A stretch of DNA of 47,497 nt. Source: Phycisphaerales bacterium. GTDB lineage: Bacteria; Planctomycetota; Phycisphaerae; Phycisphaerales; UBA1924. The first letter of the stretch is position 1. Each line of letters starts with the position of its first letter. The translations under genes and the position numbers were made by a program. The stretch covers positions 1 through 47,497 of the forward strand of contig JACMLW010000192.1 in the NCBI GenBank assembly GCA_014379385.1, written 5' to 3'. The notes under the pieces were generated by a model, which was given only the letters and a program-made list of their open reading frames with translations, was not told where the DNA came from and did no database searches. Shown here piece by piece: positions 25,072 to 33,467 of this stretch.

Positions 25072-25622
25072 GGGGCCGCTCCGGGGACGGGCAGCCGGGG
25101 GTCCGGGTCATTGAGCACTCGCGCGCTCTGCTCGGCACGGAACGATTCGAGCGAACTGAGAATCGCCGGGTGCAATAGGGCGAGAATCGACCCGGCCAGC
25201 AGCGCGGCGTTAATCGCCCCGGCTTTGCCGATGGCGAGCGTCGCCACGGGAATGCCCGCCGGCATCTGCACGATGGACAACAGTGAATCAACCCCCTTGA
25301 GCGCCTTGCTCTCGACCGGAACTCCGAGCACCGGGAGCGAGGTCTTCGAGGCCGCCATGCCGGGCAGGTGCGCGGCCCCGCCGGCGCCGGCGATGATCAC
25401 CTGGATGCCGCGTGCGCGGGCGGTTGAGGCGTACTCGAAGAGAAGGTCGGGGGTGCGGTGGGCAGAAACCACCCGGACCTCGTGCGCCACGCCGAGCCTT
25501 TGCAGCGTTTCGGCGGCATGGGCCATCGTTTCCCAGTCCGATCGCGACCCCATGATGACCCCGACAAGCGGCTGCGGGGTTCTGGGAACGGCGGGACTGG
25601 TGGGCATCTTGGCTGAGGTCAC
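25068..25622 (-). CDS. purE: N5-carboxyaminoimidazole ribonucleotide mutase (PurE)
   Basis: A 184-residue class I Pur[14 protein letters not shown] is the phosphate-binding S-x-S-D motif, VVSAHRTPD carries the catalytic histidine, and [14 protein letters not shown] and [29 protein letters not shown] are the family's signature stretches. It isomerises N5-CAIR to CAIR in purine synthesis, acting after PurK. Its stop overlaps the purK start (ATGA), so the two are translationally coupled. About 20 extra residues precede the core. If PurK is truly broken, PurE could still supply CAIR only at high CO2 or if PurK is made by slippage. Confidence 0.95.
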   Translation of the reverse strand: MTSAKMPTSPAVPRTPQPLVGVIMGSRSDWETMAHAAETLQRLGVAHEVRVVSAHRTPDLLFEYASTARARGIQVIIAGAGGAAHLPGMAASKTSLPVLGVPVESKALKGVDSLLSIVQMPAGIPVATLAIGKAGAINAALLAGSILALLHPAILSSLESFRAEQSARVLNDPDPRLPVPGAAP

Positions 25623-25689
25623 GCGCGAGTCCCGACCTCCGAGGCGCTGCGAGTGGCCGGACCGGCCGCCTGGAGATTGCGAGACTGTA

Positions 25690-26148
25690 TCAGCCCTGCT
25701 CGGAGTGGTGCATGGGGCCTGCGGCGACAGGGCCGTGGGTTGCGGGCGCGGCGCGCCGATGGTGGAGGTGGGCGCGCCCGGGTTGATGGTGGCGCGCCGT
25801 TATTCTGGTCGGGACCAGACGAATCATTCGATCCGCGTGGGCGCCGAGGATACGCGTTGGGGTTGCTGCCTCTGCGGCAGGCCGGGCGGCAACTTCAAGG
25901 GGAGGCGGAGCGATCATCGCAGCGTGGGCACGCCGGTCCATCATTGCGGCGAAGAACGTGAGGCCCGGCAGCACGAGCAGCCCAAGGAGCGCCATCAACT
26001 CTTCGGTGCGAACGCCGGCGACGGCGGCGGGCGTGATGAAATACCACGAGAGCGCGAGGGCAACAAAAAACGAGGCGAGGCAGGCGGCGAGCAATCCGAC
26101 GTGCGGGAGACGAATCCGGAAAGTTGCGGGCAAACGACAAACTCCCAT
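25690..26148 (-). CDS. Small two-helix membrane protein, unknown
   Basis: A 152-residue protein starting at ATG 26148, with AAGGGG a few bases upstream. Two hydrophobic segments are visible ([22 protein letters not shown] and [22 protein letters not shown]). The remaining 80 residues are Ala/Arg/His-rich and low complexity. I do not recognise it. The hydrophobic part is convincing, but the tail could indicate that the true stop or frame is less secure than for the neighbours. It precedes purE on the same strand by 67 bases and is divergent from bamA. Confidence 0.45.
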   Translation of the reverse strand: MGVCRLPATFRIRLPHVGLLAACLASFFVALALSWYFITPAAVAGVRTEELMALLGLLVLPGLTFFAAMMDRRAHAAMIAPPPLEVAARPAAEAATPTRILGAHADRMIRLVPTRITARHHQPGRAHLHHRRAAPATHGPVAAGPMHHSEQG

Positions 26149-26418
26149 GGCCCCTTGTGAGGGCTTTGGCAAAAACGGAGTCAGCCTCGAGCGTGACCGG
26201 CGGCGTCTTTGGAGCCGGCCCCCCAGCGGCACATCCCCGGGCGGCTTCGCATGATGGCGGAACTCAGGGGCCGCACACGATACCGTGAGGGCGCTTCGGT
26301 TTCAAGTTTGAGCGCCCCGCCCTGGTCGCGACCGTGCGTCGAGACGCGCCGCCGGGGAGGAATCAATAGTGGCCCCGGTTTGTTCCGCGGGCCCGGGTGC
26401 TGTATTGTCAGCCTCCCC

Positions 26419-29223
26419 GTGACCACTCCGCATAGAAAGATCGTCTCCACCCGGCGCCTCGCTGCCATCGCGGGCTGCGTGCTGGGAGTCTCCGGCCTCT
26501 GCGGCGCCCGTGTCTGGGCGCAGCCCGGCGACCCGGAGCCTTTCCCGCAGAAGCCCGACCCCAACCCGCCGCAGCATCCACCGGGCACGTCTCCGGGCCA
26601 ACAGCCCGCGCCGCAGCCGGGCGGCACCCCTGCGCCGGAGCAGCCGCGACCCGGTGACAAGGATCCCGGGATTGACGGTCCGGCGGGGGTCGGCCCGGCG
26701 GCGCCCCAGCCTGAGGTCCAGCCCGTCGACGAGGATATCGACCCGCATATCGCGCCTTTCGAGAACCGACTGGTGCGAGAAGTGCGGCTTCTCGGCCTCA
26801 AGCGTGAGCCCGAGCGGCTGGTGCGGAACCAGGTACGGACGAAGGCGGGCAATCCGCTGAACGCAGCGCTGATCCGCGAGGATGTCAAGAGGCTCAACCG
26901 ACTGGGCCGGTTCCGCGAGATCAGGGCGCGCCTGGAACCGTTCAGCGATCAGTCCGTCGCCGTGATCTACGAACTTGTCGAGACGCCGATCGTGACCGAC
27001 GTGCAGGCGGTGGGCAATCGCCAACTCAGCGACGCCGATATCGCGGCGGAGATCAACATCCTCGCGGATAACCCGGTGGACGAGTACTCGCTTGGTCGGG
27101 CGGCGCGCCGAATCCAGGAGCTGTACCGTAAGAAGGGGTACTACCTGGCCGAGGTGGAGGTTGACCGGAAGGAACTCGACGAGTCCGGGATCGTTCTCTT
27201 CCGGATCCGCGAGCGCGAACGGGTGAAGGTGCGTGACATCCGATTCGATGGGAACAACGCGTTCGACGGGGATCAGATCCGCAGCGACGTGAAGACCAAG
27301 GTTGCCGGGTGGTTCGAGACCGGGCCGCTGGATAACGACGTGTTGGAGGCCGATGTTGCCGCGATCGTGAACTTCTATAAGGATCGCGGCTACCTCGACG
27401 TGCGGGCGGACCGCGAGATCCGCATCTCGCCGGACTCGCGCGAAGCGATCGTAACGTTCCAGATCGACGAGGGGCGGCTCTACACACTCCGGAGCGTTCG
27501 GGTGCAGTTCCTCGACGACCTGCCCTCCGTCCCGCCCGAGCCCGACGCGGAGGATGTGGCGCTCCGGCTTGCCCAGGAGCGCGAGCTCACCGGCGATGGC
27601 AAGCCCGTGACGCCCGGGGAGATCGACGCCCGCCTGGCGGAGCTGCGGGCGGATCGCGACTCGCTGCTCGAGCAGCAACGGGAGCGCGACGCCGCACGGG
27701 TGTTCACGATCGAGCAGCTCAAGGGGCTGATGCTCATCAAGACAGGCGATGCCTACTCGATTAACCGGATCAACGAATCACTCGTGGCCCTGCGCAACGC
27801 CTATGGGCACATGGGCTACGTGGATGTTTTCCTCGAGAAGGCGGAGCTACGCGACGAGCAGGAGCCCAAGGTCGACCTGCTGCTCCGAATCGCCGAGGGC
27901 AAGCGGTACATGACGGGCCTCGTGAAGCTCAAGGGGAACACGCTCACGCAGCAGCAGGTGATCAGGCGGCACTTCGAGGTCAAGCCGATGCGGCCGCTGA
28001 GCACGCCGGCGATGGCCGAGACAAAGAAACGGTTGGACGATCTGCGGCTGTTCGAGGGGTCCGGGCAGGGCGAGAACAGCTCGGTGAAGCTGACGTTCCA
28101 GGCCGAGAATCCCGAACGGCCCGGCGAGCGCGATGTGCTCGTCGAATCCAAGGAGACCAATACCGGGTCGCTCGGGTTCGGCGTGGGCGTCACGTCCGAC
28201 GCGGGTCTGGTCGGACAGATCAATCTGAACCAGCGCAACTTCGACATCACCGACACCCCCGATTCCTTCAGCGAGATGATCAACGGCCGGGCGTTCCGCG
28301 GGGCAGGCCAGACGTTCAACCTCTCGATCCAGCCCGGCACCGAGGTCCAGGACTATTCGGTCTCGCTCACCGAGCCGTACCTGTTCGAGTCGGACTATTC
28401 GGGCACCGTGGGCGCGTACTACCGCCTGCGCGAGTACGACGAGTACGACGAGCAGCGGATCGGCTCGAGCGTGTCGGTGGGACGGCGGTTCGGGGAGCGG
28501 TGGGTCGCCTCGCTGGGCGTGCGCGTCGCCGAGATCGAGCTCTCCAATATCGAGGAGTACGCGCCCGTCGATGTATTCGCCGTCGAAGACCCGCATCTCC
28601 TTACCGGGTTGGGGCTCGGCGTCACGCGCACGACGGTTGACAGCCGCTATCACCCGACGAAGGGCACGCGGTTTGAACTTGGGATCGAGCAGGTCGGCGC
28701 GTTGGGCGGCGACTTCAACTTCACCAAGATCTCCGCCGAGCACACCGTATTCCTCCCGGTGTACGAGGACTTCCTCGGGCGAACCACGATCCTCTCGCTC
28801 AAAACGTCCGCCAACTACATCCCGCAGGATGTTGACGATGTGCCGGTGTATGAGCGCTACTACCTCGGCGGCCGGTCGCTCCGCGGCTTCCGCTTCCGCG
28901 AGGTCTCGCCCAAGGGCATCCGGAATGACACGGGTCTGCAGGGCGACGACCCCGTCGGCGGCACCTGGGCGTTCTTCTTCGGCCCGGAGATCGAGCAGCC
29001 GCTGTTCGAGCGGATCGTCTCGGGGGTCGCGTTCGTTGATTCGGGCACGGTGGTGAACGACGTCGGGTTTGATTCGTACCGGGTCTCGGTGGGTGTCGGC
29101 GTGCGTCTGTACATCCCCCAGTTCGGCCCGGTGCCGCTCGCGTTCGACCTGGCTTACCCGTTGCTGAAGGAGGACGGTGACGACACGCGGTACTTCTCGT
29201 TCTCGGTGGACCTGCCGTACTAA
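26419..29223 (+). CDS. bamA: Outer-membrane protein assembly factor BamA
   Basis: A 934-residue protein with GTG start at 26419, chosen because a Sec signal follows directly (RRLAAIAGCVLGVSGLCGARVWAQ). A Pro/Gln/Gly-rich linker (about 35-95) precedes POTRA repeats: NRLVREVRLLGLKREPERLV, TDVQAVGNRQLSDADI, VRDIRFDGNNAFDGDQI, a region with an inserted charged helix (about 370-440), and GLVKLKGNTLTQQQVI. The barrel starts near residue 570 and contains the conserved L6 motif as SLRGFRFREVSP. It ends FSFSVDLPY. BamA inserts beta-barrel proteins such as the porin at 2423 into the outer membrane. The long Pro-rich linker and the charged insert are larger than in proteobacterial BamA. Confidence 0.93.
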   Translation: MTTPHRKIVSTRRLAAIAGCVLGVSGLCGARVWAQPGDPEPFPQKPDPNPPQHPPGTSPGQQPAPQPGGTPAPEQPRPGDKDPGIDGPAGVGPAAPQPEVQPVDEDIDPHIAPFENRLVREVRLLGLKREPERLVRNQVRTKAGNPLNAALIREDVKRLNRLGRFREIRARLEPFSDQSVAVIYELVETPIVTDVQAVGNRQLSDADIAAEINILADNPVDEYSLGRAARRIQELYRKKGYYLAEVEVDRKELDESGIVLFRIRERERVKVRDIRFDGNNAFDGDQIRSDVKTKVAGWFETGPLDNDVLEADVAAIVNFYKDRGYLDVRADREIRISPDSREAIVTFQIDEGRLYTLRSVRVQFLDDLPSVPPEPDAEDVALRLAQERELTGDGKPVTPGEIDARLAELRADRDSLLEQQRERDAARVFTIEQLKGLMLIKTGDAYSINRINESLVALRNAYGHMGYVDVFLEKAELRDEQEPKVDLLLRIAEGKRYMTGLVKLKGNTLTQQQVIRRHFEVKPMRPLSTPAMAETKKRLDDLRLFEGSGQGENSSVKLTFQAENPERPGERDVLVESKETNTGSLGFGVGVTSDAGLVGQINLNQRNFDITDTPDSFSEMINGRAFRGAGQTFNLSIQPGTEVQDYSVSLTEPYLFESDYSGTVGAYYRLREYDEYDEQRIGSSVSVGRRFGERWVASLGVRVAEIELSNIEEYAPVDVFAVEDPHLLTGLGLGVTRTTVDSRYHPTKGTRFELGIEQVGALGGDFNFTKISAEHTVFLPVYEDFLGRTTILSLKTSANYIPQDVDDVPVYERYYLGGRSLRGFRFREVSPKGIRNDTGLQGDDPVGGTWAFFFGPEIEQPLFERIVSGVAFVDSGTVVNDVGFDSYRVSVGVGVRLYIPQFGPVPLAFDLAYPLLKEDGDDTRYFSFSVDLPY

Positions 29224-29351
29224 GGGGTCAAGCGAGGCTGTACCAGTCGGCGCGGACCGTGATCGTCCGAAATCTTGGCCGTGCCGTGACTGGGTGGGGG
29301 CGATGGGGCGAGCGGCGTGTATGCTTTGGGGCAGGATTGGGAGCAAGCGCC

Positions 29352-29915
29352 GTGAAGACCCAACTCGCCCCGCCGGACCGATGTAGCCTTACCCTCGACG
29401 AGTTTTTCGAGTACATGGATTCGCTGGCCCAGCGAGCGCCGCTGCACGAGTTGGAGTGGCGCCTGCGGGCCCTCGCGATCACGATCGATGACGTCGCGGC
29501 CCAGGTGCAGTTCGGCACGGACCGCTACCGCCGTAACCTGATGCGCGAGGGGGCGCAGTACCAGGCGCTCATACTTTGTTGGCGGAGCGGGCAGCGCAGC
29601 CCAATCCATAACCACGCGCACTCAACGTGCGGTGTGCGGGTGCTCAAGGGCATCGCAACCGAAACCGTATTTGATGTGTCGCCCTGCGGCTTAGTCAAGG
29701 CGGTCTCGTCGTCAGACTGCATCGAGGGCGACGTCGTGGTGACGCAGGACAGCGACACGCACCAGATGTCAAACCTCGAGGAGCCCGGGCACGACCTAGT
29801 CACGCTCCATATCTACTCGCCCCCGCTCCGCTGGATGGACACCTTCTCGCTCACCAACGGGCGGGTCGAGCGCGTCAGCGAGCACGTTGACCATATCGAC
29901 GGGAGCGGGATCTGA
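29352..29915 (+). CDS. Cysteine dioxygenase (type I family)
   Basis: A 187-residue cupin protein; the GTG at 29352 follows GGGAG by nine bases (an ATG at 29259 is possible but adds a sequence unlike the family). The iron ligands are H86 and H88 in RSPIHNHAHSTCG and H137 in DTHQMSN. C93 matches the position of the Cys-Tyr cross-link cysteine in CDO, which favours cysteine over mercaptopropionate as substrate. It converts cysteine to cysteine sulfinate with O2 in the cytosol. The adjacent downstream gene is a YeiH-type exporter, consistent with disposal of sulfite formed from the sulfinate. The exact substrate remains inference. Confidence 0.85.
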   Translation: MKTQLAPPDRCSLTLDEFFEYMDSLAQRAPLHELEWRLRALAITIDDVAAQVQFGTDRYRRNLMREGAQYQALILCWRSGQRSPIHNHAHSTCGVRVLKGIATETVFDVSPCGLVKAVSSSDCIEGDVVVTQDSDTHQMSNLEEPGHDLVTLHIYSPPLRWMDTFSLTNGRVERVSEHVDHIDGSGI

Positions 29916-30025
29916 CGCGCTTCTCGCGGCTCCTCGGCGGTCAGGGGAGCACGCCGCGTCCGTCCCGAGCGCCCGCCGCCTGGCGACGGCCGATCCTTTG
30001 GGCCGCGCTGGCCGCCGCGGGGATC

Positions 30026-31105
30026 GTGACCATCGCCGCGTATTGGCTGTACGGCCTCCCCATACCTCCGCTGCGGGTCGTGGACGACGACGGGAGCATC
30101 CGGCGCCCGTTCTCGGCGGCTCTCCTCGCAATTGCTGTCGGGGTGATTGTCCGCAACGTGTTCCCACGCGTAGCGATGCCCCTCTCGCCCGGGCTCAAGC
30201 GCCTTGTAAAGGTCGTCCTCCCCCTCTCGGTCGTGTTCGCCGGCGCCAAGGTTGACCTCGCGCGACTCGGGTCGGAACTCGGCGCTCGGCCGGTCGTTGT
30301 CGTGGCCGCGGGAATCTGTGTCGCGGTCGCCTCGGCGGTGCTGTTGGCGCCCCTGCTGAAGCTGCCGCGACGGGTGGGCGCGGTGATCGGCGCGGGCACG
30401 GCCATCTGCGGGAACCAGGCGGTGATCGCGGTGGCGCCGGTCGTCAAGGCGACCGACGAGGAGGTCGGTGTCTGCATCGCGACGGTGAACCTGTGCGGGC
30501 TGGTGGCGATGATGGCGCTGCCGGCGATCGCGGGCGCGATAGGCATGTCGCCGCATCTGTATGGCGTCTGGGCCGGATCGAGCATTCACTCGGTGCCGCA
30601 GACCGTCGCCGCGGGCTTTGCGCTCGGGGCCGCGGCGGGCGAGGTCGCGACGCTCGTGAAGCTGCTGCGCGTGGCGCTGCTGACGCCGACGGTGATGGGG
30701 CTCGCCGTGATCAAAACGCGCCGGGATGCGCGCCGGCTCGAAGCGCTGGCGGCTGCTGAGGGTGGGGCCGATGCGCAGGCCGGCGGCAGTGTCAGGCCGC
30801 TGGCTTTGGTGCCATGGTTCTTGTGGGGGTTCCTCGCGCTGGCGACGCTCAGCACGCTCGGGCTGCTCGGCCGTGTCACGATCCCGCTCGCCGGTTTCGG
30901 CGACAACGGACTCACCATCGACGTCAGCGAGTGGCTGGCCCGAGTCGGCTCGGTGCTCCTCACGATCGCGATGGCGGCGATTGGTCTGGAGCTTGACCTT
31001 CGCCACCTGGTGCGCAAGGGCGGGCCGACGCTGGCTCTTGGCCTGACGTCGAGCGTGCTGCTCGCCGGCACCACGCTGATCGTTTCGCTGCTCCTGATCA
31101 AGTGA
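30026..31105 (+). CDS. YeiH-family putative sulfate/sulfite exporter
   Basis: A 359-residue polytopic membrane protein of the YeiH family (UPF0324). Signature stretches include VVLPLSVVFAGAKVDLARL, GAVIGAGTAICGNQAVIAVAPVVKATDEEVG and GVWAGSSIHSVPQTVAAGFALG, and about ten helices are visible. GTG 30026 is the first canonical start, but it cuts into the first helix. The frame stays open upstream to CTG 29912, which overlaps the CDO stop (CTGA) and has CGGGAG upstream, so the real start may be there. YeiH proteins are proposed sulfate or sulfite exporters. Its position behind a cysteine dioxygenase fits sulfite disposal. Confidence 0.85.
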   Translation: MTIAAYWLYGLPIPPLRVVDDDGSIRRPFSAALLAIAVGVIVRNVFPRVAMPLSPGLKRLVKVVLPLSVVFAGAKVDLARLGSELGARPVVVVAAGICVAVASAVLLAPLLKLPRRVGAVIGAGTAICGNQAVIAVAPVVKATDEEVGVCIATVNLCGLVAMMALPAIAGAIGMSPHLYGVWAGSSIHSVPQTVAAGFALGAAAGEVATLVKLLRVALLTPTVMGLAVIKTRRDARRLEALAAAEGGADAQAGGSVRPLALVPWFLWGFLALATLSTLGLLGRVTIPLAGFGDNGLTIDVSEWLARVGSVLLTIAMAAIGLELDLRHLVRKGGPTLALGLTSSVLLAGTTLIVSLLLIK

Positions 31106-31137
31106 TCGCCTCCAAGCGCGGTCGCACGTCGCCCTCC

Positions 31138-31854
31138 CTACTCCCAGGGCGGAAGGTCAAAGACGACCGCAGCGCTGTCCGCCTCGCCCGCGAGCGCGAC
31201 CGACGATTCACCGGTGATCGCGGCCCCGTCGCCAGGTCCGAGCCGCTGTTCGCCAACGCGCACCGCGCCCTTGAACGCCTGGATATACGCCGACCGCCCG
31301 GGTGCCAACGAGAGCCTCGCCCCCTCGCAGGCGTCGAAGCGAGCCAGGTACATCTTGGCGTCCTGGTTGATCGTGAGCACACCATCACCGCCGCCCGGCG
31401 CCGCGACCAGCCGCAGGGGCGAACCATTGCCGGCAGCGGGCGCGCCGAGGTCAAGATCCTCGTACGACGGCTCCAGCCCGCGCTGCGACGGGATGACCCA
31501 TATCTGCAGCAGATGCACCGGCTCGGCGCGCGAGGCGTTGAACTCGCTGTGGCGGATGCCGCGCCCCGCGGTCATGCGCTGCAGCTGGCCAGCCTTGATC
31601 TGCTCGGTGTTCCCGAGGCTGTCCTGGTGCGCCAACGTGCCGGAGATGATGTAGGTCAGGATCTCCATGTCGCGGTGCGGGTGCATGCCAAAGCCCTGGC
31701 CCGGGGCAACGACGTCATCGTTGATCACCCGCAGCGGGCCGAAGCCCATGTGTTCCGGGTCGTTGTAGTCACCGAAGCTGAATGTGTGGGCGGTCTTGAG
31801 CCAGCCGTGGTCGAATGTGCCGCGGGTGGAGGCCGGACGGAGCGAGATGCTCAT
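31138..31854 (-). CDS. Pirin-like bicupin protein
   Basis: A 238-residue bicupin. The N-terminal cupin carries the pirin metal site H58-x-H60 (GMHPHRDMEILTYIISG) and H102-x-E104 (GIRHSEFN). The C-terminal cupin is degenerate, as usual in YhhW-type pirins that can act as quercetin 2,3-dioxygenases. The ATG follows the doxX stop with no gap, indicating one operon. It is probably repressed by the MarR protein encoded at 32385, since doxX has a matching operator. A redox or electrophile-response role is likely from family context, but the substrate is unknown. Confidence 0.92.
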   Translation of the reverse strand: MSISLRPASTRGTFDHGWLKTAHTFSFGDYNDPEHMGFGPLRVINDDVVAPGQGFGMHPHRDMEILTYIISGTLAHQDSLGNTEQIKAGQLQRMTAGRGIRHSEFNASRAEPVHLLQIWVIPSQRGLEPSYEDLDLGAPAAGNGSPLRLVAAPGGGDGVLTINQDAKMYLARFDACEGARLSLAPGRSAYIQAFKGAVRVGEQRLGPGDGAAITGESSVALAGEADSAAVVFDLPPWE

Positions 31855-32298
31855 TCAGCCCGCCTTTCTGGGAAATACCTTGTGCTCGGGGAAGAGCGCC
31901 AGGCGGCCACCGCCGGTGAAGGCGATGCCCAGCGCGACGACGCCGAGAGTCAGCGGAAACTCCATGCCGTTCTTCCCGGCCGAGAACGCGCCGGGATGCA
32001 CGGTGATGATCGCCACGGCCATCGTGATCGCGAAGGGAACCGCGGCGATGCGCGGCAGAATGCCCAGGATGAGCATGGCGCCGCCGCCGAACTCCGCCAG
32101 GGCGGCAAGCCAGGCCGAGACACCCGGCATGGGGACGTTCAGGGTTTCGAGGAATCCGGCAAAGCCCTTCATCCCGGGCCCCTCGAACGCTCCGAAGATC
32201 TTCTGCGAGCCGTGAAAGACACCCACAACGCCGACGATCGAGCGGATCAGCAAGAGGCCGACGTCGAGCGGCGTGATCTTGGATGCGGGGACTGCCAT
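31855..32298 (-). CDS. DoxX-family membrane protein
   Basis: A 147-residue protein starting at ATG 32298 with AAGGAG upstream, preferred over a longer frame to 32388. Four hydrophobic helices are visible: VGLLLIRSIVGVVGVFHGSQK, VSAWLAALAEFGGGAMLILGIL, AVPFAITMAVAIITVH and FPLTLGVVALGIAFTGGG. RSIVGVVGVFHGSQKIFG is the typical DoxX start. DoxX-like proteins lie in the inner membrane and are often in thiol or quinone stress operons. It is first in an operon with the pirin gene. An operator-like palindrome lies 41 bases upstream (32339-32356). Confidence 0.85.
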   Translation of the reverse strand: MAVPASKITPLDVGLLLIRSIVGVVGVFHGSQKIFGAFEGPGMKGFAGFLETLNVPMPGVSAWLAALAEFGGGAMLILGILPRIAAVPFAITMAVAIITVHPGAFSAGKNGMEFPLTLGVVALGIAFTGGGRLALFPEHKVFPRKAG

Positions 32299-32338
32299 GA
32301 CGGGATCTCCTTCTTCGATAATCTGATTGGGCGGAAAG

Positions 32339-32356
32339 TACATGTTACAACAACTA
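32339..32356 (-). promoter_or_regulatory. Putative MarR operator upstream of doxX-pirin
   Basis: On the minus strand it reads TAGTTGTT-GT-AACATGTA, an imperfect inverted repeat with two-base centre (6 of 8 arm positions pair). It closely matches the site next to the marR start at 32890-32907 (16 of 18 positions the same). It lies 41 bases upstream of the doxX ATG, a normal place for a repressor site. Confidence 0.65.
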
Positions 32357-32384
32357 TCTACGCGGAACCTCGCGGCTGTGTTCG

Positions 32385-32888
32385 TCACCGCCGCGGGGCG
32401 CCGGTTCCCTCCGCGGCGAGTTCCGGATGACGTGCCTTGAAGAGCAGACGATTGAGCTCCGCTAGTTCGGCGCGGGACATGTGGGCCAACTGAGCCTTGT
32501 GCATGTGGATGAGAGGCTGGTCGAGCTTCGCCAAGAGGTCAAGCCCCTTGGGCGTGATGCGCACCGTGACGACCCGCCGATCGGCGTCGTCGCGCCGGCG
32601 TTGCGCCAGCTTTGCCCCGCACAGTCGGTCAACCAGACGCGTGACATCCGGGACCGCGGAGACCATCTGCTGACCGATCATCTGCGATGGGAGACCCTTC
32701 GGCTCGTGCCCGCGCAGGATGCGCAGCGCGTTGTACGTGGCCTCCGAGAGCCCGAACGGTCTGAACAGGCGGAGGCTGTCGATTTCCAGCACCCTGGCGG
32801 TGCGGATGAGATTAAGGTACGCCTCCTCTTCCGGGTGGGCGAAGTGGTGTTTCTTGCCGAGCTCGTGTTGGAGCGAGTGGGGGGGCAT
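32385..32888 (-). CDS. MarR-family transcriptional regulator
   Basis: A 167-residue winged-helix protein starting at ATG 32888. The helical dimer part (EEEAYLNLIRTARVLEIDSLRLFRPFGLSEATYNALRIL) precedes the HTH (LPSQMIGQQMVSAVPDVTRLVDRLCGAKLAQRRRDDADRRVVTVRITPKGLDLLAKL), with the D-R-R in the wing typical of MarR. Its own operator-like palindrome directly abuts the ATG (32890-32907), leaving no room for a ribosome site and suggesting a leaderless message under autorepression. The same motif lies before doxX, so it probably controls the doxX-pirin operon downstream. The inducer is unknown; electrophiles or quinones are plausible for this gene set. Confidence 0.88.
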   Translation of the reverse strand: MPPHSLQHELGKKHHFAHPEEEAYLNLIRTARVLEIDSLRLFRPFGLSEATYNALRILRGHEPKGLPSQMIGQQMVSAVPDVTRLVDRLCGAKLAQRRRDDADRRVVTVRITPKGLDLLAKLDQPLIHMHKAQLAHMSRAELAELNRLLFKARHPELAAEGTGAPRR

Positions 32889-32889
32889 G

Positions 32890-32907
32890 TAGTTGTTGAA
32901 ACAAGTA
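32890..32907 (+). promoter_or_regulatory. Putative MarR operator at the marR start
   Basis: It reads TAGTTGTT-GA-AACAAGTA on the plus strand, with 7 of 8 arm positions pairing. It ends one base from the marR ATG (minus strand). It is the better of two matching sites in the window, the other being at 32339-32356. Confidence 0.65.
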
Positions 32908-32982
32908 TATCTGGCGTGCCCGCGGCCGTCAAGAGAGATGGATGACGCCCCCCGAAACCCAAGCGCCTCGGCAAGTTGCAGT

Positions 32983-33459
32983 TCAGCCACGCGCGTAGAT
33001 CACGAGCCGGTGCCCCTCGGCCCGCACGCCGCGGGCCTGACAGATGGCGTCGCGGATTGCCACCAGCTGGGGCACCTCAATCGGCGTGATTTCCTTGGTG
33101 TCAACACGCACGAGGAGGCCGGTCGAGCGGCGGCCGTAGGCGAGCTGGTAGTGCGACTGCTCGGCGTCGAAGAGCACCTGCTGGATGATTCCCGCTTCCT
33201 GCAGCAGCTTGATGGTGCGATAGATCGTCGCCTTTGAGACGCGGAACCCCGCGCCCTTCATCCGGTACAGCAACTGATCGACCTGGAACACTTCGTCGGC
33301 GCGGATGATCGCATCCAGGATCTGGGCCCGCTCCGGCGTGTACTTCAGCCCCACGTCGCGCAGCTTCCGACGGAACACCGCGCACAGCGGCTCGCTGATG
33401 CTCAGCTGCTCTTCGTCGCCGTCGCGGCTGCCGGGCTTGGGGAGCGGGGCCAGGTCCAT
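32983..33459 (-). CDS. Divergent Fur-family regulator lacking canonical metal ligands
   Basis: A 158-residue protein starting at ATG 33459, eight bases after the squalene-hopene cyclase stop. The N-terminal winged helix is clear (FRRKLRDVGLKYTPERAQILDAI...FQVDQLLYRMKGAGFRVSKATIYRTIKLLQEAGIIQQVLF), with the Fur recognition segment VSKATIYRTIKLL. After SHYQLAY the usual histidine-rich HxDHxxC and CxxC segments are missing: the sequence there is GRRSTGLLVRVDTKEITPIEVPQLV, with only C140 left. So DNA binding is expected, but metal sensing as in Fur or Zur is doubtful. It is the last gene of the ybeY operon. Confidence 0.8.
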   Translation of the reverse strand: MDLAPLPKPGSRDGDEEQLSISEPLCAVFRRKLRDVGLKYTPERAQILDAIIRADEVFQVDQLLYRMKGAGFRVSKATIYRTIKLLQEAGIIQQVLFDAEQSHYQLAYGRRSTGLLVRVDTKEITPIEVPQLVAIRDAICQARGVRAEGHRLVIYARG

Positions 33460-33467
33460 GCCGCAGT

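Noticed and set aside
26302-27678. A 458-codon minus-strand open frame
   Set aside because: It is antisense to the start and POTRA region of BamA and is His/Arg/Leu-rich without a domain.
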